Of a stretch of DNA of 64,000 nucleotides, positions 39,401 to 48,630 are shown in pieces. Origin of the DNA: CAVRQM01 sp963756975 (lineage in GTDB: Bacteria > Pseudomonadota > Alphaproteobacteria > Acetobacterales > Acetobacteraceae); NCBI GenBank assembly GCA_963756975.1, contig CAVWPS010000001.1, positions 1,116,001 to 1,180,000 on the forward strand, given 5' to 3'. Under the pieces are notes generated by a model, which did not search any database, was not told the origin of the DNA, and saw only the letters and a program-made list of their open reading frames with translations. Both the position numbers and the translations under genes were made by a program. The stretch's first letter is position 1; every line of letters begins with the position of its first letter.

Positions 39401-40497
39401 GCGCCGGATCGGACAGGGTCGCGTCGGCTGATGAGTGTGAGCGGGTCGGCCTCGAACAGGTCGGGTTGCGGACCCGGGATGCGCAGGCCGTCGAGCCGCG
39501 CCGTCACCCCTGCCCGCCCCTTGTCGCCGTGCAGGTCGACGTCGAGGCGATGGATCGTGGCACCGCCCGCAGTGAACGCGTCGATCCGCAGCGTGCCGGT
39601 GCCGGCCGGCGCTGTGAGCGGCCCTACGACATGGGCGTCGAGTGCGACCGCGTCGAACGAGACGCCCGGCGCCGGGGCCATCGCGGGGGCATGCACGGAA
39701 ACGGTGAGGTCGGCGGCGGGCGTGCGCAGGTCGAGCGTGCCGTGCGCGTCGGCCGAGAGCGGGCCGGCGGTCGCGGTGAGCGTCGTGGCAGCCGCGGTCC
39801 ACGGACCGTCGAGGTCGAGCTTTATTGTCAGCGCGCCGAGGTCGGGCAGCCCGCCGAGCGTCGCCAGAAGACCGTGCGCCGGCTCGTCGTGGGCGAGCGA
39901 GACTTTCAGCGTTCGCGGGTCGATGCGCCCGATCAGATGCAGCGTTCCGGGCGCGTCGAGGCCGGTCACCGTCACATCGGCCGACCCGTCCTGCAACGAG
40001 GTCACATGGGCCGAGCCGTCCACCGCCAGCGACGCCGCATGGCCGGCGACGGCTGCGGAAACGTCGATCCGGTCGACGTGCAGGCGGGCGAGGTCGACGG
40101 TCACCGGCAGGCTCGATCCGCCGGCCGACGGGCTGGCGGGCGGGCCGGAGGAGACCGGCAGACGCCGCACTTCGATCGCGCGGGCGGTCAGCGCCCGGAT
40201 GCTGGCGGTGCCGTGGATCAGGGCGAGCGGTGACCAGTCGAGTGCCGCGTCGGAAATCACCAGCCACGGCCCCTGCGCGTCGCGCACCTCGATCCGGTGG
40301 ATGCGCGGACCGCCGGGGAGGCCGCCCGACACGCCGTCGAGTGCGACGAGGCCGCCGGACAGCGATCCCGCCTCCGACGCGAGGAAGCGTTGGCCGGGAG
40401 CGGTGTTGAGCGCGACCAGCACGACCGCAACCAGCACCACCGGCAGGGCGACGATGACGGCCAGAATGACAAGAAGCCATTTGATCCAGCGCCGCAT
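36495..40497 (-). CDS. tamB: Translocation and assembly module protein TamB, one frameshift
   Basis: Inner-membrane-anchored, periplasm-spanning protein of about 1333 residues that works with TamA in outer-membrane protein and lipid transport. It has an N-terminal anchor (IKWLLVILAVIVALPVVLVAVVLVAL) followed by AsmA-like repeats with many TLDLR/ARGI strands. The C-terminal DUF490/TamB domain includes GNARLSGGEFQDFSQGARI and ends in an aromatic, outer-membrane-like signature (VTYQFEY). At about 39425-39430 the frame moves by +1: DPLTLIS joins to ADATLSDPALPVTFDL after one base is removed. It overlaps the tamA stop by one base. Confidence 0.9.
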
Positions 40498-42383
40498 CAG
40501 AACGCCTGCCCGAGGCCGATATAGGCTTCGACGACGTCGGTCTTCTGGTTGGCCTGCTTGTTCAGCGGCACCGCGACGTCGACCCGGATCGGGCCGAACG
40601 ACGTGTAGTAGCGCACGCCCGCGCCGGCCCCGATCTGCACCGCGCCGCCGCCCGGGAACGCCGCGTCGCGCGCGGTGACCTCGCCCGCGTCGGCGAACAC
40701 GACGGCCCCGAAGCTTTGGCCGAAGCGCTGGCGGAATTCGACGCTGCCGACCTCGACCCTCGTGCCGCCAACGGGCCGGTTATCGGCGAAGCGCGGCCCG
40801 ATCGACTGGTAGCGGTAGCCGCGCACGGTGCCGCCACCGCCCGCGTAGAACCGCTGGTCGGGCGGCACGTCGAACGTGCCGGCACCCGAGATGTCGCCCA
40901 CCAACCCGCGCACGGCCAGCACGCTGCGGCCCGGCGCCTTGCCGAACAGCCACGCGCCGAGGTCGAGGTAGGTGGACGCGCTGGCCTGCGTGATCAGGAA
41001 GAACGCCGAGCGCTGGCCGCCGCCGCTTCCCAGGCTGTCGGTGGGCGTCACCGTCAGCGACGCGCGCACGCCGTGGATGGGGTCGAACAGCGAGCCGGTG
41101 CTGTCGAACGTGACACCGAGCGGCAGCTGCGGGAGCGAGTAGCTCCGCGTGACGCCCTCCTGATCGATGCGCGCCTGCTCGAACGAGACGCCGCCGTTGA
41201 CCGAGACCTCTTTCGTCAGCTTGCGGCTGTAGATCACGCTGCCGACCGCCGCGCGCCGCCGGTATGCATCGAGCGATTCCAGCAGGTCCTGCGCGTCGTA
41301 GGTGAGCGTGCCGCCATACGATTGCGGCACGGCGAACCGCGCTTCGACATCGTAGCCCGCCTGCCGCGAGGCGCTGCCGCCGATCTCGGTGGCGCTGGCG
41401 GAGAGCGTGAGCTGCTCGCCGCCGCCGGACACGTCGCGGTCGGTCCAGCTCGCCGTGACCGAGCCGCCCTGGTCGGTCGAAAAGCTGGCGCCGAGCTCGA
41501 CCGCGTGCCGCTTGCGCTCGCTGACCTGCACGGAAAGCGGCACCCGGCCGTTCGGGTCGAGCGCGGTACCGGGGATCAACGCGACGCCACCGACCGCCGG
41601 GAGGGCCGTCAGGTCCTGGCGCGCCTGATCGAGCAGTTTCGGGTCGAACGGCTCCCCGGTGTGCAAATCGAGCAGGCGGCGGATCACCGGCTCGCGCAGC
41701 CGGGTCGCACCGGTGATGGTGATGGCGCCGATGTCGACGCGCGGCCCGGCCGCGACCGCGTACGAGACGTCGAGCGTGGTGTGCGCGACGTCCAGCGTGG
41801 CGACCGGGGCGGCGACGGTCGCGAGCACGCGCGTCTGGTCCCGCAAGGCGGTTTGCAGCCGGGACCGCGCGGCCAGCACGTCGGCGGCCCGCGCGGGCGC
41901 GCCGGACGGCAGGTCGAGCGCCGTGGCGCTGCCCGGTGGCACGTCGCCGGTCAGCGCCACGTGGCCGAGGTGGAACAGCGCGCCGGCCGTGGGCACGACG
42001 TGGACCACGACCGGACCCGTTTGCGCGTCTAGGGCGGCCGGGAGGTCGGGATCGTCGAGCCCCCGCGCGCGGCCGTCCGCCGTGGTGATCGTGATGGTGG
42101 CGCTGCCGAGATAGTAGCCGTAGCTGTTCAGCGCGGTGACCACGCGCGGCACGTCGGACCGTGCGCGGGCGACCAGCGCGAACGGGCCGACCGCGGACTT
42201 TTCCCGCAGGGTGACCAGCGTGGCCGAATCGTTGATCGCCATGTCGAGCGCCGCGTCGCCGGTGCTGGCGATCTGGACGGTGTACGGCTGCGGGTCGGCC
42301 GCGCGCACGTCCGGCGAGGCCGCGAGCACGGCCACGAACGCAAACGGCGACCAGCGTCGCGGGCGGGCGAAGAAATCGCGCAT
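40497..42383 (-). CDS. tamA: Outer-membrane assembly protein TamA (Omp85 family)
   Basis: A 628-residue Omp85 beta-barrel partner of TamB. The start at 42383 (MRDFFARP) gives a signal peptide through LAASPDVRA. The periplasmic POTRA region covers residues ~40-270 with GATRLREPVIRRLLDLHTGEPFD marking the last repeat. The barrel follows; the conserved L6 motif is VRGYRYQSIGP, and the last strands read IRVDVAVPL and end in GLGQAF (C-terminal Phe, as for barrel insertion). A second Met at 42395 is a less likely start. The tamA-tamB pair overlaps by one base (TGATG). Confidence 0.93.
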   Translation of the reverse strand: MRDFFARPRRWSPFAFVAVLAASPDVRAADPQPYTVQIASTGDAALDMAINDSATLVTLREKSAVGPFALVARARSDVPRVVTALNSYGYYLGSATITITTADGRARGLDDPDLPAALDAQTGPVVVHVVPTAGALFHLGHVALTGDVPPGSATALDLPSGAPARAADVLAARSRLQTALRDQTRVLATVAAPVATLDVAHTTLDVSYAVAAGPRVDIGAITITGATRLREPVIRRLLDLHTGEPFDPKLLDQARQDLTALPAVGGVALIPGTALDPNGRVPLSVQVSERKRHAVELGASFSTDQGGSVTASWTDRDVSGGGEQLTLSASATEIGGSASRQAGYDVEARFAVPQSYGGTLTYDAQDLLESLDAYRRRAAVGSVIYSRKLTKEVSVNGGVSFEQARIDQEGVTRSYSLPQLPLGVTFDSTGSLFDPIHGVRASLTVTPTDSLGSGGGQRSAFFLITQASASTYLDLGAWLFGKAPGRSVLAVRGLVGDISGAGTFDVPPDQRFYAGGGGTVRGYRYQSIGPRFADNRPVGGTRVEVGSVEFRQRFGQSFGAVVFADAGEVTARDAAFPGGGAVQIGAGAGVRYYTSFGPIRVDVAVPLNKQANQKTDVVEAYIGLGQAF

Positions 42384-42473
42384 GACGCCGCACAACGCCT
42401 GGATCGGCTGGCCGGTGCAACTGTCACGACGCGGTCATTGTCTGCAACCGGCGCGCGGTCTACGGATTATCGC

Positions 42474-43472
42474 ATGGACGCCGCAGAGCCTCCCGTTCGT
42501 CTTCGCGCCAAGCGCCTCCCGCTGCTCCGCCGGCGCGACCCGGAGGCGGAGGAGAACGGCTTCATTCTGCCCACCAACCCGAACCGGCGCATTTCGCGGC
42601 CGTTGCGCGCGATCCGGCGCGGGGTGACGATCGCACTCTGGACCGCGATCGCGTGCCTGGTTCAGGCAATCCTGATCGTCGTTCCCGGCCACGCCAAGGT
42701 CTGGTTCGCACGCATCTACTGGTCGGTGATGTGCCGCATCATGGGGCTGCGGGTCCGATCGATCGGCCAGCCCGCCGTTCGCGGCCCGGCGCGCGGCAGG
42801 CGGCCGGTCGTGTTCGTGTCCAATCACTCGTCGTGGCTGGATATCCTGGTGCTCGGCGGCCGGCTCGAAGCCTGCTTCATCAGCAAGGAGGAGGTCGAGC
42901 GCTGGCCGGTGATCGGGCTGGTCGCGAAGCTGGGGCGCACCGTCTATGTCCGCCGCACGCGGGCCAGCACCGGGCGCGAGCGCGATGACATGCGGGCGCG
43001 GCTGCGGGCCGGCGACAATCTGATCTTGTTCCCCGAGGGGACGACCAGCGACGGCTCCCGCGTGATGCCGTTCCGCTCGGCGTTCCTGTCGGTGGCCGAA
43101 CTGCCCGCGACCGCCGGCGGGCTGCCGCCGATCGTGCAGCCGGTTTCGGTCGTCTACGACCGGCTCGGCTACCTGCCCGCCGGCCGCAGCACCCGGCCGC
43201 TGTTCGCATGGTACGGCGACATGGACATCGGCAGCCATTTCTGGCGGCTGGCGCAGTTCCGCGGGCTGCGGGCGACGGTGCTGCTGCACGCGCCGCTCGA
43301 TCCGCGCGATTTCGCCAATCGCAAGGCGTTATCCGCCGCGACCTGGGCGGCGGTGGCCGACGGCGCGGCCACGCTGCGGCAGAACCGCCCGGTCCGCGCC
43401 CGTGCCGTGCCTGCCGGTGCCGGTGCCGTCCCGGTCGAGGACGGCGGGCCGGCGCTGGCGGCGCACCCTTAG
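42474..43472 (+). CDS. plsC: 1-acyl-sn-glycerol-3-phosphate acyltransferase (PlsC-like)
   Basis: A 332-residue membrane-associated acyltransferase that adds the second acyl chain in phospholipid synthesis. The catalytic HX4D is VSNHSSWLDIL, the phosphate-binding motif is LILFPEGTTSDG, and there is one hydrophobic helix near residue 52 (LWTAIACLVQAILIVV). The start is the ATG at 42474; an in-frame TTG at 42438 would add 12 residues. It is divergent from tamA and convergent with the DoxX-like gene, sharing the last four bases. Confidence 0.88.
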   Translation: MDAAEPPVRLRAKRLPLLRRRDPEAEENGFILPTNPNRRISRPLRAIRRGVTIALWTAIACLVQAILIVVPGHAKVWFARIYWSVMCRIMGLRVRSIGQPAVRGPARGRRPVVFVSNHSSWLDILVLGGRLEACFISKEEVERWPVIGLVAKLGRTVYVRRTRASTGRERDDMRARLRAGDNLILFPEGTTSDGSRVMPFRSAFLSVAELPATAGGLPPIVQPVSVVYDRLGYLPAGRSTRPLFAWYGDMDIGSHFWRLAQFRGLRATVLLHAPLDPRDFANRKALSAATWAAVADGAATLRQNRPVRARAVPAGAGAVPVEDGGPALAAHP

Positions 43473-44128
43473 GACAAGGCCCGGAACGCGCGGGCCGAGG
43501 ACGACGAGCCGCGACCCCAGGCGGTGAGGCGCAGCAGGTTGTCGAGGCCGAGGCGGCGGCCGGAGTGTTCGAGCGCGAACATCGCGTGCGCGACGATGAT
43601 GCCGACATAGGTCCACGGCCACTCGCTACCGATGTTGTAGAGGCCGATCAGCAGGTTGAACGTGAACAGCGCGGCCAGCGTGCCGGACAGGCGCACCAGG
43701 AACCCCATCATCAGCGAGATGCCGATCGACAGTTCCAGCAGGAACACCAGCGGCTGCGCGATCGCGATGTGATCGAGGAACGCCTGCATGATGTCGGCGT
43801 GGAACTGGAACGAGCTGCCCTTCACCGTCTGGTCCATCCAGTATTTGAAGCCGTCCGAGACCGGCAGCGGCAGTTTCCACAGGATGCCGAGCCACCACAT
43901 GCCTGCCATGACCATCCGCAGCACGAACACGCCGATGCCGTGGGCGGTTCGCTGCGCGGGATCGCGACGCCAGTTCAGGACGGCGACGACGATGCCGCCG
44001 ACGAGGGCGGACCAGTAGAGGACCACCAGCAGGACGGCGACGGCCGGCATGGTCTTGGCGACCGTCAGCTGGTCGGGGATGCCGCCGGCCAGAAATTGCA
44101 GGAACGTATGGACGGGATTGTCGCGCAT
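43469..44128 (-). CDS. DoxX/DoxD-like integral membrane protein
   Basis: A 219-residue membrane protein with about five hydrophobic helices. Features include MRMVMAGMWWLGILWKLPLP-like segment (VFVLRMVMAGMWWLGILWKL), LVFLLELSIGISLMMGFLVRLSG and a histidine-containing last helix (VGIIVAHAMFALEHSGRRLGLDN), which resemble the DoxX/DoxD (thiosulfate:quinone oxidoreductase small-subunit) superfamily. The homology is by pattern only. Function unknown here. It is divergent from the DUF29 gene with a 92-base gap. Confidence 0.65.
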   Translation of the reverse strand: MRDNPVHTFLQFLAGGIPDQLTVAKTMPAVAVLLVVLYWSALVGGIVVAVLNWRRDPAQRTAHGIGVFVLRMVMAGMWWLGILWKLPLPVSDGFKYWMDQTVKGSSFQFHADIMQAFLDHIAIAQPLVFLLELSIGISLMMGFLVRLSGTLAALFTFNLLIGLYNIGSEWPWTYVGIIVAHAMFALEHSGRRLGLDNLLRLTAWGRGSSSSARAFRALS

Positions 44129-44165
44129 AATGCCGTGGTGAGCCTCGATGGTTGCGGTCGAGGTT

Positions 44166-44198
44166 CGCGGCCGGACAAGGTTGGTTACGCGGCCGGAC
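44166..44198 (+). repeat. Direct repeat pair upstream of the DUF29 gene
   Basis: CGCGGCCGGAC occurs at 44166-44176 and again at 44188-44198. The start-to-start distance is 22 bases, about two helical turns, so a protein could bind both on one DNA face. The pair lies in the gap between divergent genes, ending 22 bases before the DUF29 start, followed by a purine-rich ribosome-binding site. Confidence 0.45.
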
Positions 44199-44220
44199 TT
44201 TAGGATGGAGGGAGGGAACG

Positions 44221-44685
44221 ATGCCGGACGGACTGTATGAACGCGACACCCTGCTCTGGTCCGAGCAGCAGGCCGACCTCCTGCGCCGGCTCGCGGCGGG
44301 GGAGCGGGTGAACGAGGCCGTCGACTGGCCGAACGTCATCGAGGAGGTTTTCGACGTGGGAATGTCGGAACTCCGGCGATGCAGAAGTTTGCTGCAGCAG
44401 GCGATGACCCACATCTTGTGGATCTACGCATACCCGGACAGTCCGGCGGTCGATCACTGGTTCGACGAGGTCGGTGCGTTCCTGGACGACGCCGTGCAAC
44501 GGTATGCGCCGTCGATGCGTCAACGGATCGACGTGGCCGACCTTTATGCTTGGTCGCTCAAGCGGGCTGGTCGCACGCGCAAGGATGCCGGCGAGCCGCG
44601 ATCCTTGCCCGAAACCTGCCCGTTCACCCTGGACGACTTGCTGGCCCGCGACATCGAAGCCTTGCTGAGCCGGCTCGCTCCATGA
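44221..44685 (+). CDS. DUF29 family protein
   Basis: A 154-residue soluble helical protein of the DUF29 family, which is common in cyanobacteria and proteobacteria with no assigned function. Characteristic features are the opening LYERDTLLWSEQQADLLRRL, the DWPNVIEEVFDVGMSELRRC segment and a C-terminal PFTLDDLLARDIEALL. A GGAGGGAGGGAACG ribosome-binding region precedes the ATG. It lies 46 bases before the miaB start. Confidence 0.8.
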   Translation: MPDGLYERDTLLWSEQQADLLRRLAAGERVNEAVDWPNVIEEVFDVGMSELRRCRSLLQQAMTHILWIYAYPDSPAVDHWFDEVGAFLDDAVQRYAPSMRQRIDVADLYAWSLKRAGRTRKDAGEPRSLPETCPFTLDDLLARDIEALLSRLAP

Positions 44686-44731
44686 ACCTATCGCGACAAC
44701 TCGTGCTCGCGCTTGACGCGACCCCCCGCGA

Positions 44732-46136
44732 GTGCGCGATGGTTCACGTCATGCTGCGATTTTTAGGGAAACCCACGACCTGAACGCCAACACCCGCCGC
44801 CTGCACGTCATCACGCACGGCTGCCAGATGAACGTGTACGACAGCGGCCGGATGGCCGACGTCCTGGCACCGATCGGTTACGCGACGGTGGACCACCCCG
44901 AGGGTGCCGACATGGTGATCCTCAACACCTGCCACATTCGCGACCGCGCGGCCGAGAAGGTGTTCTCGGAACTCGGCCGCTTGCGCCTGTTGCAGGAAGC
45001 GCGGGCCAAAAGCGGCGGGCGGATGGTGCTGGCCGTCGCCGGCTGCGTGGCCCAGGCCGAGGGTGCGGAAATCCTGCGCCGGGCGCCCTACGTGGACCTC
45101 GTGCTCGGCCCGCAATCGTATCACCGCCTGCCCGAGATGGTGGCGCGCGCCACGCGGGCGGCCGGGGCCGTGATCGAGACCGATTTCGCGGTGGTCGAGA
45201 AGTTCGACACGCTGCCGGCCCAGACGAGCCCCCAGGGCGTGACCGCGTTCCTGACCGTGCAGGAGGGTTGCGACAAGTTCTGCTCGTTCTGCGTCGTGCC
45301 CTACACGCGGGGGGCCGAGAGCAGCCGGCCGGCTTCGGCGGTGATGGCGGAGGCCGAGCGGCTGGTCGATCTCGGTGCCCGCGAAATCACCCTGCTCGGC
45401 CAGAACGTCAACGCGTGGCACGGTGCGGGAGCGGACGGGTTCGCGGGGCTGTTACGCCAGCTCGCCGACCATCCCGGGCCTGCTGCGGATCCGCTACACG
45501 ACGAGCCACCCGCGCGACATGGACGAGGCGCTGATCCGGGCGCACGCCGAGGTCGAGGCGCTGATGCCGTTCCTGCATCTGCCGGTGCAGTCGGGCTCCG
45601 ACCGGATGCTGGCCGCGATGAACCGGCGGCACAGTGCGGCGGAGTATTTCGGCATCGTCGACCGGCTGCGCGCCGCCCGGCCCGACATCGCGCTGTCGAG
45701 CGACTTCATCGTCGGCCATCCGGGCGAGACCGAGGCCGATTTCGAGGCGACGCTCGACCTGATCCGGCGGGTCGGGTTCGCGCAGTCGTTCAGCTTCAAA
45801 TACTCGCCCCGCCCCGGCACCCCCGCGGCGTCCGCACCCGTCCAGGTCGACGAGGCCGTCAAGGATACGCGGCTGCAGGTGCTGCAGGCGTTGCTGCGCG
45901 AGCAGCAGGGCGCGTTCAACACGGCCACGGCGGGTCTTTCCGTGCCGGTGCTGTTCACCGGCCCCGGACGCCGTCCGGGGCAGCTATCGGGCCGCACGCC
46001 TTGGCTGCAGCCCGTTCACGTCCTTGCGCCCCCGTCATTGATCGGAGGCGTCTCCACGGTGACGATCGCCGCCGCCACGCCCACATCTCTCTCAGGAATC
46101 CTTCACCCCGACACACAGGAGCGAGCTTGCGCTTGA
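44732..46136 (+). CDS. miaB: tRNA-2-methylthio-N6-dimethylallyladenosine synthase MiaB, one frameshift
   Basis: Radical-SAM methylthiotransferase of about 467 residues that adds a methylthio group to i6A37 of tRNA. The N-terminal cluster ligands are in HGCQMNVYDS, LNTCHIRDRAAEK and VAGCVAQAEG. The radical-SAM motif is CDKFCSFC near residue 180. At about 45465-45470 the frame shifts by +1; removing one C (GACC for GAC) gives QLADIPGLLRIRYTTSHPRDM. The C-terminal TRAM region is present. The GTG at 44732 is the only in-frame start; the leading ~25 residues do not look conserved, so the true start is uncertain. It heads the miaB-phoH-ybeY-corC group. Confidence 0.88.
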
Positions 46137-47209
46137 ACCCGCTGACCCAGGCTGTCTCACCGATCATCGCCCCGCAGGCGAGCAAGACCACGACGCTGAC
46201 GTTCAACGATAACGCCCTGCTGGCACTCCTGCTCGGCGATCACGACCGGCATCTGGTCCGATTGGAACAGGGACTGGGCGTGCGGCTGTCGTGCCGGGGC
46301 AACCGGGTGGCGATCGCGGGCGAGCCGGGCTTGGTCGACGCGGCGCAGGGTGTCGTCGCCGGGCTCTGGAGGCGGCTCGAGCGGGGCGAGGGTGTCGCGA
46401 TGGCCGATGTCGACGCGGCGGTGCGGATGCGCGAGGTCGACGACCCCCGCTTCCCGGACGGACGGCTGCCGCTGGCCGACCTGCCGGCGATCCGCACGCG
46501 GCGGGGTCCGGTCGGCCCGCGCTCGCAGGGGCAGACGACTTACATGGAGTTGCTCGGCAAGCACGAGATGGTGTTCGGGATCGGCCCGGCCGGCACCGGC
46601 AAGACGTATCTTGCGGTCGCGCAGGCCGTCGCGATGCTTCAAGCGGGAAAAGTCGAGCGGATCGTGCTGTCGCGGCCCGCGGTCGAGGCGGGCGAGCGGC
46701 TCGGCTTCCTGCCGGGCGATCTGAAGGAGAAGGTCGATCCGTATCTTCGCCCGCTCTACGACGCGCTCGGCGACATGATGCCGGGCGAGCAGGTCGTGCG
46801 GCGGATGGGCACCGGCGAGATCGAGGTCGCGCCGCTCGCGTTCATGCGCGGCCGGACGCTGGCCCATGCGTTCGTCATCCTCGACGAGGCGCAGAATACG
46901 ACGCCGGTTCAGATGAAGATGTTCCTCACCCGCATGGGCGAGGGCACCCGCATGGTCATCACCGGCGACCTCAGCCAGGTCGACCTGCCGTCCGGGATGC
47001 GGTCGGGACTTCGCGACGCGCTCGATACGCTGGAGGGCGTGCCGGGGATCGGCGTCTGCCGGTTCGACAAGCGCGACGTGGTGCGCCACCCGCTGGTGGC
47101 CCGGATCGTCGATGCCTACGAGCAGCGGGCCGACGCGGAGAAGGACACCCGCGCCAGAACTCGCCGCGAGCCGGTCCCGGCTCCGGCCGCGGAGGTCGCG
47201 GGCAAGTAG
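46127..47209 (+). CDS. phoH: PhoH-family ATPase
   Basis: A 360-residue PhoH-like ATPase with Walker A GIGPAGTGKTYLA (near residue 148) and Walker B FVILDEAQN (near residue 252). The sequence between, SRPAVEAGERLGFLPGDL, is strongly conserved in the family. I start it at TTG 46127, five bases after AGGAG and overlapping the miaB stop; a second TTG at 46133 forms a TTGA junction. The pairing with ybeY is standard and suggests RNA metabolism (established genome context). Confidence 0.93.
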   Translation: MRLNPLTQAVSPIIAPQASKTTTLTFNDNALLALLLGDHDRHLVRLEQGLGVRLSCRGNRVAIAGEPGLVDAAQGVVAGLWRRLERGEGVAMADVDAAVRMREVDDPRFPDGRLPLADLPAIRTRRGPVGPRSQGQTTYMELLGKHEMVFGIGPAGTGKTYLAVAQAVAMLQAGKVERIVLSRPAVEAGERLGFLPGDLKEKVDPYLRPLYDALGDMMPGEQVVRRMGTGEIEVAPLAFMRGRTLAHAFVILDEAQNTTPVQMKMFLTRMGEGTRMVITGDLSQVDLPSGMRSGLRDALDTLEGVPGIGVCRFDKRDVVRHPLVARIVDAYEQRADAEKDTRARTRREPVPAPAAEVAGK

Positions 47210-47210
47210 G

Positions 47211-47672
47211 ATGGATGTTTCCCGATTAGGCCCGGCCGTCCCGTCGCGGGATGGCCGGGTCGCTGTCGACGACCGGGGCTGGCGCGCGCTGGTGCCGGAT
47301 GTCGAACGGGTGGTGGCGCGGGCCTTGGGCGTGGCGTCCAGCCATGCCGACGTCGTGCTGACCGACGATCGCACCGTGCGCCGGCTGAACGCCGAGCATC
47401 GCGGCCGCGATAAACCCACGAATGTGCTGACGTTCGAGCCGGCGGCACCGGGCTGGCCCGGCGAGATCGTGCTCGCCCTCGGCGTGGTTCGGCGCGAGGC
47501 GGCGCGGGAGCGGCGGCGGCCGGCCGATCATCTGGCCCACCTCGTGGTGCATGGGGCGCTGCACGCGGACGGCCACGATCACGGCCATGCCGGACAGGCG
47601 CGCGCGATGGAAATGGCCGAGGCGCGGTTGCTGGCCCGGATCGGGGTCGCGAACCCTTGGCGGGTGAAATGA
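47211..47672 (+). CDS. ybeY: rRNA maturation endoribonuclease YbeY
   Basis: A 153-residue zinc-dependent endoribonuclease used in 16S rRNA maturation and ribosome quality control. The zinc-binding motif is VVHGALHADGHDHGHAG (three histidines), followed by the AMEMAEARLLARIG helix. The upstream KPTNVLTFE segment is the other family hallmark. Its stop overlaps the corC start (ATGA). Confidence 0.93.
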   Translation: MDVSRLGPAVPSRDGRVAVDDRGWRALVPDVERVVARALGVASSHADVVLTDDRTVRRLNAEHRGRDKPTNVLTFEPAAPGWPGEIVLALGVVRREAARERRRPADHLAHLVVHGALHADGHDHGHAGQARAMEMAEARLLARIGVANPWRVK

Positions 47673-48562
47673 GCTCGTCCGCGCGAGAGGGGCTATTGCG
47701 GCGGATCGGCCTGCGGCGCGGGCCGGAGCCGAACGTGCGCGACAGCATCGCCGAACTGGTCGCCGAGGCCGCGCACGATGCCGGCCCCGAGGGTCCGCAT
47801 GGCCATGACGGCGATACGCCGGGGCTCGACCGGCAGGAACGGGCGCTGATCGCCAACGTGCTGCGGCTGCGCGGCATCACGGCCGACGACGTGATGATCC
47901 CGCGCGCCGACATCGTGGCGATGCGGCTCGACGTGACGCTCGACGCCGCGCGGGAGCAGATCCGGGCGGAGGGCCATAGCCGCCTGCCGGTCTACCGCGA
48001 GCAGCTCGATGAGATCGCCGGCATGGTGCATATCAAGGACGTCTTCAGCTACATCGGCCGCCCCGAGGATTTCAGGCTCGAGACGCTGCTGCGCCGGCCG
48101 CTGATGGTGGCGCCGCAGATCCCGGTGCTCGATCTGCTGCTGCAAATGCGCCAGGCGCGGATGCACCTGGCGCTGGTCGTCGACGAATACGGCGGCATCG
48201 ACGGGCTGGTGACGATCGAGGATCTGGTCGAGACGATCGTGGGCGACATCGCCGACGAGCACGACGAGATCATGGGCCCGCTGGTGACGGAGCGCGCCGA
48301 CGGCACGCTCGACGTCGACGCGCGGATGCCGATGGAGGCGTTCGAGGATCGGCTCGGCCGCATCATGACCGACGACGAGCGCGAGGCGGACATCGACACG
48401 CTCGGCGGGCTCGTGTTCGGCTTGGCGGGCCGGGTGCCGGCGCGCGGCGAGGTGCTGCGGCACGAGTCCGGTGTGGAGTTTCGGGTGCTCGACAGCGACG
48501 CGCGCCGGATCCGCCGGTTGCGGGTCCGCCCGGCCCCGAAGGACGACGCCGAAACGAGTTGA
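47669..48562 (+). CDS. CorC/HlyC-type CBS-domain protein
   Basis: A 297-residue cytoplasmic protein of the CorC (magnesium/cobalt efflux) group, without the membrane DUF21 domain. The CBS pair covers residues ~65-190 (ITADDVMIPRADIVAM, HSRLPVYREQLDEIAGMVHIKD, and LALVVDEYGGIDGLVTIEDLVE). The C-terminal CorC_HlyC domain follows (DIDTLGGLVFGLAGRVPARGEVL). I start at the ATG at 47669 overlapping ybeY; a TTG at 47657 is possible. Usually lnt comes next, but here aqpZ follows. Confidence 0.9.
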   Translation: MSSSAREGLLRRIGLRRGPEPNVRDSIAELVAEAAHDAGPEGPHGHDGDTPGLDRQERALIANVLRLRGITADDVMIPRADIVAMRLDVTLDAAREQIRAEGHSRLPVYREQLDEIAGMVHIKDVFSYIGRPEDFRLETLLRRPLMVAPQIPVLDLLLQMRQARMHLALVVDEYGGIDGLVTIEDLVETIVGDIADEHDEIMGPLVTERADGTLDVDARMPMEAFEDRLGRIMTDDEREADIDTLGGLVFGLAGRVPARGEVLRHESGVEFRVLDSDARRIRRLRVRPAPKDDAETS

Positions 48563-48630
48563 CCGGATTGGACCGCCCTCGTTAGGATTGAGTCATCAAC
48601 AATTATCCGGTGGCGATCTTGCGTAACGAC

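Noticed and set aside
36961..40233. Long open frame on the plus strand opposite tamB (over 1000 codons)
   Set aside because: Composition is Ser/Arg/Pro-rich shadow sequence, a common effect of GC-rich codon bias; tamB on the minus strand has clear domains.
44682..44783. Small plus-strand ORF between the DUF29 and miaB genes (starts MNLSRQLVLALDATP)
   Set aside because: 34 codons, no family resemblance, and it overlaps the start of miaB; its poly-C stretch suggests it may simply be displaced miaB leader sequence.
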